Source: Candidatus Handelsmanbacteria bacterium (GTDB taxonomy: Bacteria; Latescibacterota; UBA2968; UBA8231). Taken from it: a DNA stretch of 48,737 nucleotides. Positions 1 to 7,886 of this stretch are shown piece after piece (positions within the stretch are counted from its first letter, which is position 1; the number at the start of each line of letters is the position of its first letter). Position numbers and translations under genes: made by a program. Location of the stretch: NCBI GenBank assembly GCA_016867395.1, contig VGJS01000031.1, forward strand, positions 1 to 48,737. Reading direction: 5' to 3'. Below the pieces are notes generated by a model. It was not told where the DNA came from and did no database searches. It saw only the letters and a program-made list of their open reading frames with translations.

Positions 1-386
<386 letters not shown>

Positions 387-394
387 CTACTCTA

Positions 395-423
395 TTGACA
401 GATTGGCACAGCGCGGGTAGATT
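395..423 (+). promoter_or_regulatory. Promoter of uvrB, TTGACA-17-TAGATT
   Basis: A perfect -35 TTGACA (395-400) and a -10 TAGATT (418-423) are separated by 17 bp. The expected start near 430 leaves a leader of about 19 nt that still contains the GGAG at 437. The same TAGATT -10 recurs at 3647 and 33355. Confidence 0.6.
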
Positions 424-448
424 AGCCGGAATTCGCGGAGACGTAGGG

Positions 449-2449
449 ATGCAGCGATTCAAGGTCATGTCCCAGTACCGGCCCAGCGGCGACCAGCCCA
501 GGGCCATCGCCGAACTGGTGAAAGGGGTCCAGAGCGGGCAGCGCCATCAGACCCTGCTGGGGGTCACAGGCAGCGGCAAGACCTACACCATGGCCTGCGC
601 CATCCAGCAGTTGCAGCGGCCGGCCCTGGTCATCTCCCACAACAAGACCCTCGCCGCCCAGCTCTACGGGGAGTTCAAAGGATATTTTCCCGAGAATGCT
701 GTGGAGTACTTCGTCAGCTACTACGACTACTACCAGCCCGAGGCGTACAAGCCGGCCACCGACACCTACATCGAGAAGGAGGTCGAGCTCAACGAGGAGA
801 TCGACCGGCTCCGGCTCAAGGCCATGAGTTCCCTGGTGGAACGCCGGGACACCCTGATTGTGGCCACGGTTTCGTGTATCTACGGCCTGGGCTCGCCGCG
901 GGAGTTCGCTGAGCAGCGGGTGCAGCTCCAGGTGGGGCAGCGCATCGAGCGCGATGAGATTCTGCGCGGGCTGATCGACATCTATTACAACCGCAATGAC
1001 CTCGAATTGCAGCGGGGCTGCTTCCGGGTGCGGGGGGACGTGATCGAGGCGGTGCCCGCCGACGCGGACCGGGCCGTGCGCATCGAGTTGTTCGGGGACG
1101 AAGTGGAGGCTCTGTCGCTCATCGACGCGGTGAGCGGGCGGACCATCGAGCCGCGCCAGGAACTGACCCTGTACCCGGCCAAGGCGTACGTGACCGACGA
1201 AGAGAAAACCGCCAAGGCTTGCGAGGGGATTCTCGTAGAGTTGGAATCGCGCCTGCTCGACCTGCGCACCCAGGGCAAGCTGGTGGAGGCCCACCGCCTG
1301 GAGACCCGCACCAAGTACGACGTGGAGATGATCCGCGAGATTGGCTTCTGTCCCGGCATCGAGAATTACACCCGCTACATGGACGGCCGCGAGCCAGGGG
1401 CTCCTCCCTATGTCCTGCTCGACTATTTCCCCGAGGACTACCTGCTCTTCATCGACGAGTCCCACGTCACCATCCCCCAGTTGCGCGGCATGTGGCGGGG
1501 GGACCGCTCCCGCAAGGAGATGCTTATCGAACACGGCTTCCGCCTGCCCTCGGCCTGCGACAACCGGCCCCTCTTCTTCGAGGAGTTCGAAAAGAAGGGC
1601 CAGCACCGGGTCTTTGTCTCGGCCACGCCCGGGCCATATGAGCTGAAGCAGTCGGGCGGGATAGTGGTGGAGCAGGTTATCCGGCCCACCGGCCTGGTGG
1701 ACCCGCGCATCGAGGTGCGGCCCTCGCGGCACCAGATCGACGACCTGCGCGAGGAGATCCAGCGGCGTGTCGAGGCCAAGGAGCGGGTGCTGGTCACCAC
1801 CCTGACCAAGAAGATGGCCGAGAAGCTGGCCGACTACCTGGAGCAGGGCGGGGTGCGGGGGCGGTACCTGCACTCGGAGATCGAGACCCTGGAGCGGGTG
1901 AGCATCCTGCGCGACCTGCGCCTGGGGGACTTCGACGTGCTGGTGGGGGTGAACCTGCTGCGGGAGGGGCTGGATCTGCCCGAGGTCTCGCTGGTGGCCA
2001 TCCTCGACGCGGACAAGGAGGGCTTCCTGCGCTCGGAGCAGGCCCTGATCCAGATGACCGGGCGGGCGGCGCGCAACGCGGCCGGACTGGTGATCTTCTA
2101 CGCCGAGAAGATCACCCCCTCAATGCAGCGGGCCATCGCCGAGACCGATCGCCGGCGCCAGTTGCAGGAGGCGTACAACGAGGCACACGGGATTGTGCCC
2201 CGGACCATCTACCGCACCCGCGAGGAGATCCTCCAGGCCACCTCGGTGCTGGAGAGCGCCCATCAGCAGGTGGGGATGGCGGCCGAGCGGGCCGAGACCG
2301 ACTACGCCGGGGCCGAGAACCTGGTGGATCTGATCGCCGAGTTGGAGAAACAGATGCGGGCCGCGGCCGGGCGGCTCGACTTCGAGCAGGCCGCCTCCCT
2401 GCGCGACGAGGTGGCCCGGCTGCGCCAGCAGCAGGCCAGCGGCCAGTAG
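449..2449 (+). CDS. uvrB: Excinuclease ABC subunit B (UvrB)
   Basis: UvrB is the damage-verifying helicase of nucleotide excision repair; it receives DNA from UvrA and recruits UvrC. The 666-residue product is close to the family's usual length. Visible motifs are Walker A GVTGSGKT (residues 38-45), the beta-hairpin FVSYYDYYQPEAY that inserts at the lesion, the DESH box (FIDESHVTIPQ) and a C-terminal UVR motif that binds UvrC. I start it at ATG 449, with GGAG at 437-440, because MQRFKVMSQYRPSGDQP matches the family N terminus; an upstream in-frame start would add 28 residues resembling nothing. A zinc-ribbon gene begins 2 nt after its stop. Confidence 0.97.
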   Translation: MQRFKVMSQYRPSGDQPRAIAELVKGVQSGQRHQTLLGVTGSGKTYTMACAIQQLQRPALVISHNKTLAAQLYGEFKGYFPENAVEYFVSYYDYYQPEAYKPATDTYIEKEVELNEEIDRLRLKAMSSLVERRDTLIVATVSCIYGLGSPREFAEQRVQLQVGQRIERDEILRGLIDIYYNRNDLELQRGCFRVRGDVIEAVPADADRAVRIELFGDEVEALSLIDAVSGRTIEPRQELTLYPAKAYVTDEEKTAKACEGILVELESRLLDLRTQGKLVEAHRLETRTKYDVEMIREIGFCPGIENYTRYMDGREPGAPPYVLLDYFPEDYLLFIDESHVTIPQLRGMWRGDRSRKEMLIEHGFRLPSACDNRPLFFEEFEKKGQHRVFVSATPGPYELKQSGGIVVEQVIRPTGLVDPRIEVRPSRHQIDDLREEIQRRVEAKERVLVTTLTKKMAEKLADYLEQGGVRGRYLHSEIETLERVSILRDLRLGDFDVLVGVNLLREGLDLPEVSLVAILDADKEGFLRSEQALIQMTGRAARNAAGLVIFYAEKITPSMQRAIAETDRRRQLQEAYNEAHGIVPRTIYRTREEILQATSVLESAHQQVGMAAERAETDYAGAENLVDLIAELEKQMRAAAGRLDFEQAASLRDEVARLRQQQASGQ

Positions 2450-2451
2450 CC

Positions 2452-2727
2452 ATGATCGAGGGGACCTTTTCGATCAGTTGTTCGCAATGCGGGGGGGAGG
2501 AGTTCCAGGAACTCTTTCCGGTGCCGGCCGAGACCTACGCCCTGTACGCGGGCCAGGGGGTGGCCAGGACCACCCGGCACCTGACCGCGGCGGTATTCGC
2601 CTGCCTCCAGTGTGGGCATCTCGAAAAATTCGTCGAACTGAGCGAAAAAGAAACGCCGCCGGGGGGCGAGCGGCCAAAATCGGCTTCCCAACCCCCGGCG
2701 GCGCCGAGAACGCGGCGTCCGGGCTGA
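2452..2727 (+). CDS. Small zinc-ribbon protein of unknown function
   Basis: The 91-residue product carries two CxxC knuckles (C10-x2-C13 and C51-x2-C54), the arrangement of a single zinc-ribbon fold, then a Pro/Arg-rich disordered tail. It starts 2 nt after the uvrB stop, so it is probably cotranscribed and translationally coupled. No family name comes to mind. A role in DNA repair is suggested only by position. The convergent receiver-domain frame ends 6 nt beyond its stop. Confidence 0.6.
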   Translation: MIEGTFSISCSQCGGEEFQELFPVPAETYALYAGQGVARTTRHLTAAVFACLQCGHLEKFVELSEKETPPGGERPKSASQPPAAPRTRRPG

Positions 2728-2733
2728 GCCCCC

Positions 2734-3105
2734 TTATCTGGCGGGCTGGGCCCGGCGCAGGACCATCTTGATGCGGGCGAAAAGCTCTTCCAAATCAAAA
2801 GGTTTGGTCACGTAGTCGTCCGCCCCGTACTCGATGCCTTTGACCTTCTGGGGGGTGCTGTTGAGGGCCGTGACCATGATGATAGGGATGCCGGAGGTGA
2901 TGGGGTTGCCCTTAAGGGTCTGGCAGACCTGGTAGCCATCCAGCTTGGGCAGCCGCAGATCGAGGAGTAGCACGTCGGGTTTCTCGGTGAAGGCTTTGGC
3001 CAGGGCCTCCTCCCCGTCGGTGGCCTCGCGGATGGCGTAACCCTGGCCCTGGAGGAATTCGCCCAGGGCACTGCGGGCCTCGGCCTCGTCATCGACGATC
3101 AGCAC
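2734..3105 (-). CDS. Response-regulator receiver domain, probably the C-terminal half of a frameshifted MerR-receiver protein
   Basis: A complete CheY-like receiver of about 123 residues: acidic pair D5/D6, phospho-acceptor D49 in LLLDLRLPKLDGY, T79 and K101 in YVTKPF. It would be phosphorylated by a histidine kinase; none is in the window. As an independent gene the best start is GTG 3105-3103, overlapping the TGA of the HTH frame, but no ribosome site precedes it and the protein would begin abruptly at VLIVDDE. The open frame continues upstream without a stop through a Pro-rich linker to a C8 tract, where a -1 shift joins it to the MerR frame (3099-3407). I think one protein of about 220 residues is more likely than two. 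Confidence 0.7.
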   Translation of the reverse strand: MLIVDDEAEARSALGEFLQGQGYAIREATDGEEALAKAFTEKPDVLLLDLRLPKLDGYQVCQTLKGNPITSGIPIIMVTALNSTPQKVKGIEYGADDYVTKPFDLEELFARIKMVLRRAQPAR

Positions 3106-3407
3106 CTTAGGCGGATGGTCCCCGTCGGGGGCCGGCGGGGCGCCCTGGCGCAGGGGGGGGTGGCAAAATCCTCCCTGGCCGCCGCCAACTGGTCGGCGAT
3201 CTGGGAGAGGGAGAGCCCCTTGAGGCGGAAATCGCGCAGCCGATCCCGGATCTTGAGGATCTCGCCGCGGTCGAAGAAATCCTTGTTGCCGCGCTTGTCG
3301 ATGACCCGGATGATGCCGAAATTCTTGTACTTGCGAATCGACTCGACGGATTTGCCAAAGGTCTCCGCCACCTCGCGGATATCGATGAGCTGTTCGCTTT
3401 CGGGCAT
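3099..3407 (-). CDS. MerR-type helix-turn-helix regulator, N-terminal half of a frameshifted MerR-receiver protein
   Basis: From ATG 3407 (GGAG upstream) the 102-residue frame begins with a MerR-like winged helix: IDIREVAETFGKSVESIRKY, then the wing FGIIRVIDKRGNKDFFDRGE and the LRLKGLSLSQIADQL-type helix. After residue 81 it enters a run of eight C (minus strand) and continues as a short Arg/Pro-rich tail that looks out of frame. A -1 shift at that run fuses the DNA-binding domain to a full receiver domain. It is preceded by a TATAAT promoter with an 18-bp spacer containing the inverted repeat TACC-N4-GGTA, consistent with autoregulation by a MerR-family protein. Its targets are unknown; the divergent ABC gene is a candidate. 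Confidence 0.75.
   Translation of the reverse strand: MPESEQLIDIREVAETFGKSVESIRKYKNFGIIRVIDKRGNKDFFDRGEILKIRDRLRDFRLKGLSLSQIADQLAAAREDFATPPCARAPRRPPTGTIRLRC
3153..3160 (-). other. C8 homopolymer (slippery tract) between HTH and receiver frames
   Basis: Eight consecutive C on the minus strand form ACC CCC CCC TGC in the HTH frame. Slipping back one base here continues as LRQGAPPAPDGDHPP straight into the receiver domain. It could be a sequencing error in a homopolymer, a phase-variable tract or a programmed frameshift site. Confidence 0.6.
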
Positions 3408-3497
3408 GGCTTTTCTCCACACAAGTCCGCAACCCACGGGGAGCCAGGGCCACAGGAACAATCCGAACAGGGGAGTTCGAAGGGAGTACCTAATAAA

Positions 3498-3527
3498 ATT
3501 ATACCAAATGGTAACTCTTAGCGTCAA
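3498..3527 (-). promoter_or_regulatory. Promoter of the MerR-receiver gene, TTGACG-18-TATAAT with embedded operator
   Basis: The -35 TTGACG (3527-3522) and a perfect -10 TATAAT (3503-3498) are 18 bp apart. The spacer carries TACC-ATTT-GGTA, an inverted repeat between the two hexamers as at MerR-controlled promoters. The leader before the ATG at 3407 is about 85 nt. Confidence 0.55.
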
Positions 3528-3593
3528 GTTTTTTTACATCCCTGTTATCGGCAGTCTGGCTAAGGGGTTTAATTTTTGAGGGGTTGGGCGAGG

Positions 3594-3621
3594 GGCCGGC
3601 CGAAGGGCAGGCCATTTTTTT
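3594..3621 (+). terminator. Rho-independent terminator reading right, just upstream of the ABC promoter
   Basis: Arms GGCCGGCC (3594-3601) and GGCAGGCC (3606-3613) pair with one G/A mismatch around a GAAG tetraloop. One A and seven T follow. No plus-strand gene ends nearby, so it either blocks transcription from the divergent region or ends an unannotated short RNA. Confidence 0.5.
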
Positions 3622-3623
3622 GG

Positions 3624-3652
3624 TTGACTTGGGCCCCTGGGCTTTTTAGATT
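3624..3652 (+). promoter_or_regulatory. Promoter of the ABC ATPase gene, TTGACT-17-TAGATT
   Basis: The -35 TTGACT (3624-3629) and -10 TAGATT (3647-3652) are spaced by 17 bp, immediately after the terminator T-tract. The SD AAAGGAGG follows at about 3680, before ATG 3700. Confidence 0.6.
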
Positions 3653-3699
3653 GAACTTCCGCAAAAACAAGTAATAACTAAAAGGAGGGCCCGGGATCT

Positions 3700-4452
3700 A
3701 TGGTGGCAGACAACCGCAGGTGCATCGTGGATGTGCAGGACGTAAAAATGGTTTACAACGTCAAGAACCGGGACGTCTCGACCCACGTCCACGCCCTGCG
3801 CGGGCTGTCGCTACAGGTCTACGAAAACGAGTTCTTCGCCATCATGGGGCCCTCGGGGTCGGGGAAGAGCACCCTTTTCAACATGATCGGCGCCCTGCAG
3901 ACCCCCACGTCCGGGGAGGTGCTCATCGAAGGGGTGAACCTGGCCAGCCTCAAGCCCCAGCAATTGGCGGCAGTGCGTTGCTTTGAGCTGGGGTACATCT
4001 TCCAGACCTACAATCTGCTGCCGGTGATGAGCGCCCTGATGAACGTGGCGCTGCCCACGGTTTTTGCCGGCATGAGCACCGAGGAGGGGGAGGAGAGGGC
4101 GCTGGAGTGCCTGGAGATCGTCGGGTTGCGGGAGCGGGCCCACCACCTGCCCTCCGAGCTGTCGGGCGGCCAGCAGCAGCGAGTGGCCATCGCCAGGGCC
4201 TTTGTAAACAAGCCCCGGATCATCCTGGCAGACGAACCCACCGGCAACCTAGACAGCCGCACCGGCCAGGAGATCATCGATTATATGAAAAACCTGCAGC
4301 AGGGGAGCGGCACAACCATCATCACCGTGACCCACGACGACAAAATGCTCACCGCCGCAGACCGCATGGCCTGGATTCGCGACGGGCAGTTGGAGCGCAT
4401 CGCCAACCGCGAGGACATCGAGATCCGCATGGGCTCCATCAAGGAGCACTGA
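3700..4452 (+). CDS. ABC transporter ATP-binding protein, LolD/MacB-like, without a partner permease
   Basis: A 250-residue nucleotide-binding subunit with Walker [10 protein letters not shown] (50-58), a Q-loop ([10 protein letters not shown]), signature [12 protein letters not shown], Walker B IILADEP and an H-loop (TVTHD). The sequence is closest in feel to the LolD/MacB/FtsE group, which energises lipoprotein release or efflux of lipids and peptides across the inner membrane. These ATPases normally sit beside a FtsX/MacB-type permease, but none is within 4 kb on either side. The gene has its own promoter and a strong SD (AAAGGAGG). The permease is presumably encoded elsewhere; the substrate cannot be read from the sequence. 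Confidence 0.9.
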   Translation: MVADNRRCIVDVQDVKMVYNVKNRDVSTHVHALRGLSLQVYENEFFAIMGPSGSGKSTLFNMIGALQTPTSGEVLIEGVNLASLKPQQLAAVRCFELGYIFQTYNLLPVMSALMNVALPTVFAGMSTEEGEERALECLEIVGLRERAHHLPSELSGGQQQRVAIARAFVNKPRIILADEPTGNLDSRTGQEIIDYMKNLQQGSGTTIITVTHDDKMLTAADRMAWIRDGQLERIANREDIEIRMGSIKEH

Positions 4453-4472
4453 AGCGGAGAGGGGAGAGGGGG

Positions 4473-5396
4473 TCAGGCCCGGCCCGCCCGCCGGCGGCGC
4501 AAGCCCTCCTGGAAGAAGAGGTCGCGGTTGGGGAAACCGCTGACCAGGGTGAAACCGCCGTCCACGGCGATCAACTGGCCGGTCATGTAGGGCAGGTGGG
4601 TGAAGGCGTAGGCGGCAGCGGCGATCTCCTCGGGCCTGCCGATGCGCTGGATGGGCTGGGAGCCTCCTAAAGCCATCAGGTCGTAGATCTCGGCTACCGT
4701 GTATTGCTCCCCCGTCTCTTCGTTGGTGATCCCGGAGGGGCGCGTGGTGATCGGGGTGTCCACCACCCCGGGCCGCAGCGCATTCACGGTGATATTATAA
4801 GGCCCCCCCTCAAAAGCCGCTCCTAACACCACGTGGTTTAAGCCCGCCTTACTCACCCCGTACGGGATGCGCGTCGAATCCGGGGCCAGGTCTGAGATGG
4901 AGGAGATGAAGAGGATGCTGCGGTGGGGCGGTGTCCCGCCGGCCTTTAGTTCGGCCTGGGCCTGGTCCAGCATGTGCTTGAGGCTGCGCTGGGCCAGGCG
5001 GTAGGCGCCGACCAGGTTCAGGCTGAGGACCCGCTCCAGTTCCCGGTCGAGGTGGTCGATGGGGGTCTCGTGGAAGCGGTAGCGCACGACCTTGCCCTGC
5101 TCGTCGCGCAGCAGATTGGAGACCCCGCTGTTACTGATGGCTACGTCGAGGCGGCCAAAGTGGGCGAAGGTGCGGTCCACCAGGGCGAAGGGGGCCTCCG
5201 TTTGGGAGAGATCCGCGTCGATGGTGCGCACCTCCACCCCGTGCTGCCGGCGCAACTGGTCGGCAATGGCCTCGGCCCGCTCCCGGCCGGAGTTGTAGTG
5301 GAGGGCGATATCGCAGCCCTGGGCGGCGAACTCGGCGACAATGGCGGCGCCGATGCCGCTGCTGGAGCCGGAGACAAGGCAGACCGGGCGCGGCAT
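4473..5396 (-). CDS. Short-chain dehydrogenase/reductase (SDR), NAD(P)-dependent
   Basis: A 307-residue classical SDR: cofactor motif GSSSGIG (10-16), the NSGVSN segment at 88-93 where NNAG is usual, a catalytic Ser near 165, and Y178-x3-K182. The C-terminal GQLIAVDGGF end is typical. An insert of roughly 25 residues around 97-125 makes it longer than the usual 250-residue member. Start ATG 5396 lies 1 nt after the TGA of the E1 beta gene, so it is translationally coupled in the pdhA-pdhB-SDR operon. Coupling to a 2-oxoacid or acetoin dehydrogenase suggests a small oxo/hydroxy substrate, but this is inference. Confidence 0.88.
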   Translation of the reverse strand: MPRPVCLVSGSSSGIGAAIVAEFAAQGCDIALHYNSGRERAEAIADQLRRQHGVEVRTIDADLSQTEAPFALVDRTFAHFGRLDVAISNSGVSNLLRDEQGKVVRYRFHETPIDHLDRELERVLSLNLVGAYRLAQRSLKHMLDQAQAELKAGGTPPHRSILFISSISDLAPDSTRIPYGVSKAGLNHVVLGAAFEGGPYNITVNALRPGVVDTPITTRPSGITNEETGEQYTVAEIYDLMALGGSQPIQRIGRPEEIAAAAYAFTHLPYMTGQLIAVDGGFTLVSGFPNRDLFFQEGLRRRRAGRA

Positions 5397-5397
5397 C

Positions 5398-6378
5398 TCA
5401 GCCCCGCAGCGCCTTGGCGGTCTCGGCAATGTGCTCCGGGCTGGGGATGGTGGGGAACTCCAGGGTGGGGCTGAAAGGTACCGGCACCTCAGCGGCGCCG
5501 ACCCGGGCCACGGGGGCGTCGAGGTAGTCAAAGGCCTGCTCCATCACCAGTGAAGCCAGTTCCCCGGTCACCCCAAAGCGCCGCGCCCCCTCGTCCACCA
5601 CCACCGCGAACCCCGTCTTACGCACCGAGGCCACCAGGGTCTCCTCGTCGAGGGGCACCAGGGTGCGCGGGTCCACCACCTCGGCGCTGATCCCCTCGGC
5701 GGCGAGCAGTTCGGCGGCCTTGAGACTGGCCCCCACCATGCTGGAGGTGGCGATCAAGGTCAGGTCACTGCCCTCGCGCTTGATTTCGGCCTGGCCAAAG
5801 GGGATGGTGTATTCGCTTTCGGGGACGGGGCCCTGCTCGGTGTACATCATCTTGTCCTCGAAGAAGAGCACCGGGTTGTCGTCGCGGATGGCGGTCTTCA
5901 GCAGCCCCTTGGCGTCGGCCGGGCAGGAGGGGATGGCCACCTTGAGGCCCGGCACGTGGGCGAACATGGCGTGCAGGCTCTGGGAGTGCTGGGCCGCCGA
6001 GGAGCGGCCGGCCCCCATGCTCAGGCGGATGGTCAGGGGCACCTTGCACTGGCCGCCGGACATGTAGCGGATCTTGGCCGCCTGGTTGACGATCTGGTCC
6101 ATGGTGAGCAGGGCGAAGTCCCCGAACATTAGTTCGGCGATGGGCCGCATCCCGGTCATCGCCGCTCCCACACTCAGGCCGATGTACCCGGCCTCGGCGA
6201 TAGGGGTGTCGAGCACCCGCTGGGGGCCAAAGGCATCGAGCAGGCCGACGCTGCACTTGAAGATGCCGCCCGACTTCCCCACGTCTTCGCCCATGAGGAA
6301 GACGGTCGCGTCGCGTTCCATCTCCTCGCGCATGGCCTGGTTGATGGCATCCCGGAAGGAGAGCTGCTGCTCAGGCAT
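5398..6378 (-). CDS. pdhB: 2-oxoacid (pyruvate/acetoin-type) dehydrogenase E1 component, beta subunit
   Basis: 326 residues covering the transketolase pyrimidine-binding and C-terminal domains of E1 beta. Recognisable segments are FLMGEDVGKSGGIFK with the catalytic-type Glu, TPIAEAGYIGLSVGAAMTG, the AQHSQSLHAMFAHVPGLKV loop and a VVDEGARRFG C-terminal motif. It pairs with the alpha subunit to decarboxylate a 2-oxoacid (or cleave acetoin) on thiamine diphosphate and pass the acyl group to a lipoyl E2. Its start overlaps the alpha gene by 8 nt. No E2 or E3 gene is in the window, so pyruvate and acetoin dehydrogenase cannot be separated from sequence alone. Confidence 0.93.
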   Translation of the reverse strand: MPEQQLSFRDAINQAMREEMERDATVFLMGEDVGKSGGIFKCSVGLLDAFGPQRVLDTPIAEAGYIGLSVGAAMTGMRPIAELMFGDFALLTMDQIVNQAAKIRYMSGGQCKVPLTIRLSMGAGRSSAAQHSQSLHAMFAHVPGLKVAIPSCPADAKGLLKTAIRDDNPVLFFEDKMMYTEQGPVPESEYTIPFGQAEIKREGSDLTLIATSSMVGASLKAAELLAAEGISAEVVDPRTLVPLDEETLVASVRKTGFAVVVDEGARRFGVTGELASLVMEQAFDYLDAPVARVGAAEVPVPFSPTLEFPTIPSPEHIAETAKALRG

Positions 6379-7357
6379 AGAGGTCCTCGTAGGCTTGTTC
6401 GGGGGGGGGCAGGGGCGAGTTCTTGGCGAACTCGATGGCGGCCAGCACCTGCTGCTCCACCTCTTCCTGCAGGGCGTCGAGTTTGGCCTGGGTGGCGGCC
6501 TTGGCCTTGAGCATGTGTTTGCCCAGGAGGTTGATGGGGTCCTTGTGGTCCATCCACCACTGCAACTCCTCCTTGGTGCGGTACGCCCCGCCGTCGCCCA
6601 CGTGGTGGCCGCGGAAGCGGTAGGTCAGGGCCTCGATAAGGGTGGGGCCCTTGCCCTGGCGCGCCCTGGCCACGGCCTTGGAGGTGGCCTCGTGCATGGC
6701 CAGCACGTCGGAGCCGTCCACCGCCACCCCTTCGAGGCCCAGGCCCAAGGCCCGGTCGGCAATCCGCTTCACCCCGGTGACCGCGCTGAAGGGGGTGTGC
6801 TCTCCGTACTGGTTGTTCTCGCAGACGTAGATGGCCGGCAGGTTCCAGATTACCGCCATGTTGATGGTCTCCAGCATGATGCCCTGGTTGGCGGCCCCGT
6901 CGCCGAAGAAGCAGACGCAGACTTGGTCGCTCTGGCGCAGCTTGGCCGAGAGCGCCGCGCCGGTGGCGATGCCGAAGCCTCCGCCGACGATGCCATTGGC
7001 CCCCAGGATGCCCACCGACATGTCGGCGATGTGCATGGAGCCTCCCTTGCCGCGGCAGTAGCCGGCCTCCTTGCCCATGATCTCGGCCATCATGCGGTCC
7101 AACTGACCGCCCTTAGCCAGGCAGTGGCCGTGACCGCGGTGGGTGCTGGTGATGAAGTCGTCGTCCCGCAAGCTGGTACAGGCACCCACGGCCACCGCTT
7201 CCTCGCCGATGTAGAGGTGGGCCAGGCCGGGCATCAGCCCGCGGGTGTACACGTCCCAGACGTGCTCCTCGAACTTGCGGATCTCGACCATTTTCCGGTA
7301 CATGAGCCAGAGCCGATCAGCCGGGGGCGCGGTTGGTTTTGCTTTTGTCTTGGCCAT
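6371..7357 (-). CDS. pdhA: 2-oxoacid (pyruvate/acetoin-type) dehydrogenase E1 component, alpha subunit
   Basis: 328 residues with the thiamine-diphosphate motif GDGAANQG ... ENNQYGEHTP, the HRGHGHCLAKG loop and KGGSMHIAD, all standard for PdhA/AcoA. First gene of a minus-strand operon followed by the beta subunit (8-nt overlap) and an SDR. The upstream ferredoxin gene is cut off by a terminator at 7433-7463, so the operon should have its own start within 7358-7432; a TTGACG lies there but no convincing -10 follows. The product acts in the cytoplasm as an alpha2beta2 E1 with an E2/E3 core encoded elsewhere. Confidence 0.94.
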   Translation of the reverse strand: MAKTKAKPTAPPADRLWLMYRKMVEIRKFEEHVWDVYTRGLMPGLAHLYIGEEAVAVGACTSLRDDDFITSTHRGHGHCLAKGGQLDRMMAEIMGKEAGYCRGKGGSMHIADMSVGILGANGIVGGGFGIATGAALSAKLRQSDQVCVCFFGDGAANQGIMLETINMAVIWNLPAIYVCENNQYGEHTPFSAVTGVKRIADRALGLGLEGVAVDGSDVLAMHEATSKAVARARQGKGPTLIEALTYRFRGHHVGDGGAYRTKEELQWWMDHKDPINLLGKHMLKAKAATQAKLDALQEEVEQQVLAAIEFAKNSPLPPPEQAYEDLYA

Positions 7358-7432
7358 GGATGACTAAGGGTATAGAGGAATCACGGGAAGCGGGCAGAAG
7401 TTAGCGGCAGGGCGCCGGCCCCGTCAAGCATG

Positions 7433-7463
7433 AAAAAGCCGAGATGAGTAGCGGCATCTCGGC
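7433..7463 (-). terminator. Rho-independent terminator after the ferredoxin gene
   Basis: On the minus strand GCCGAGATG and CATCTCGGC form a perfect 9-bp stem with an 8-nt loop, followed by five T. It separates the ferredoxin gene from the downstream pdhA operon. Confidence 0.75.
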
Positions 7464-7500
7464 GCCGAGGTTCACCGGTGACAGGAACGGGGGCAGCGCT

Positions 7501-7815
7501 TTAGCCTTTCTTTTCAAAGTCGGCGGCGTGCGCCTCCTTGTACTTGGCCCATTCCGCGGGGTTGTCCTTGTGCTCGAAGTACTTGGCGTTGATCTCGGTG
7601 AAGCGGGTCCACTCCTCCGGCAGATCCTCTTCGGCGAAGATGGCCTCCACCGGGCACTCGGGCTCGCAGGCCCCGCAGTCGATGCATTCGTCCGGGTCGA
7701 TGTAAAGCATGGGCTCGCCCTCGCCGTCGGTGGGGTGGATACAATCGACGGGGCAGACCTCGACGCAGGCCTTGTCTTTGATGTCGATGCAGGGCTCGGC
7801 AATGATGTACGCCAT
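7501..7815 (-). CDS. fdxA: Seven-iron ferredoxin (3Fe-4S plus 4Fe-4S)
   Basis: 104 residues of the Azotobacter FdI/FdxA type. By homology C9, C17 and C54 would hold the [3Fe-4S] cluster and C21, C44, C47, C50 the [4Fe-4S] cluster ([12 protein letters not shown]), with C25 free. The C-terminal [17 protein letters not shown] extension is typical of the family. A very strong ribosome site (TAGGAGG) precedes ATG 7815. It follows the nitrite/sulfite reductase and an unknown small protein on the same strand, so it is a natural candidate for their electron donor; the 71-bp gap leaves room for a separate promoter. A terminator follows. Confidence 0.93.
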   Translation of the reverse strand: MAYIIAEPCIDIKDKACVEVCPVDCIHPTDGEGEPMLYIDPDECIDCGACEPECPVEAIFAEEDLPEEWTRFTEINAKYFEHKDNPAEWAKYKEAHAADFEKKG

Positions 7816-7886
7816 ACCTTCCTCCTAAAAGCGATTAAAAGTTTTCGGTGGTCCAAAGCGAAAAATCACCAAGTCCCCCGCAACTG

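Noticed and set aside
422..1873. 483-codon open frame on the minus strand opposite uvrB
   Set aside because: It is a shadow of GC-rich codon use in uvrB: low-complexity Leu/His/Pro/Gly composition, no motif, no ribosome site.
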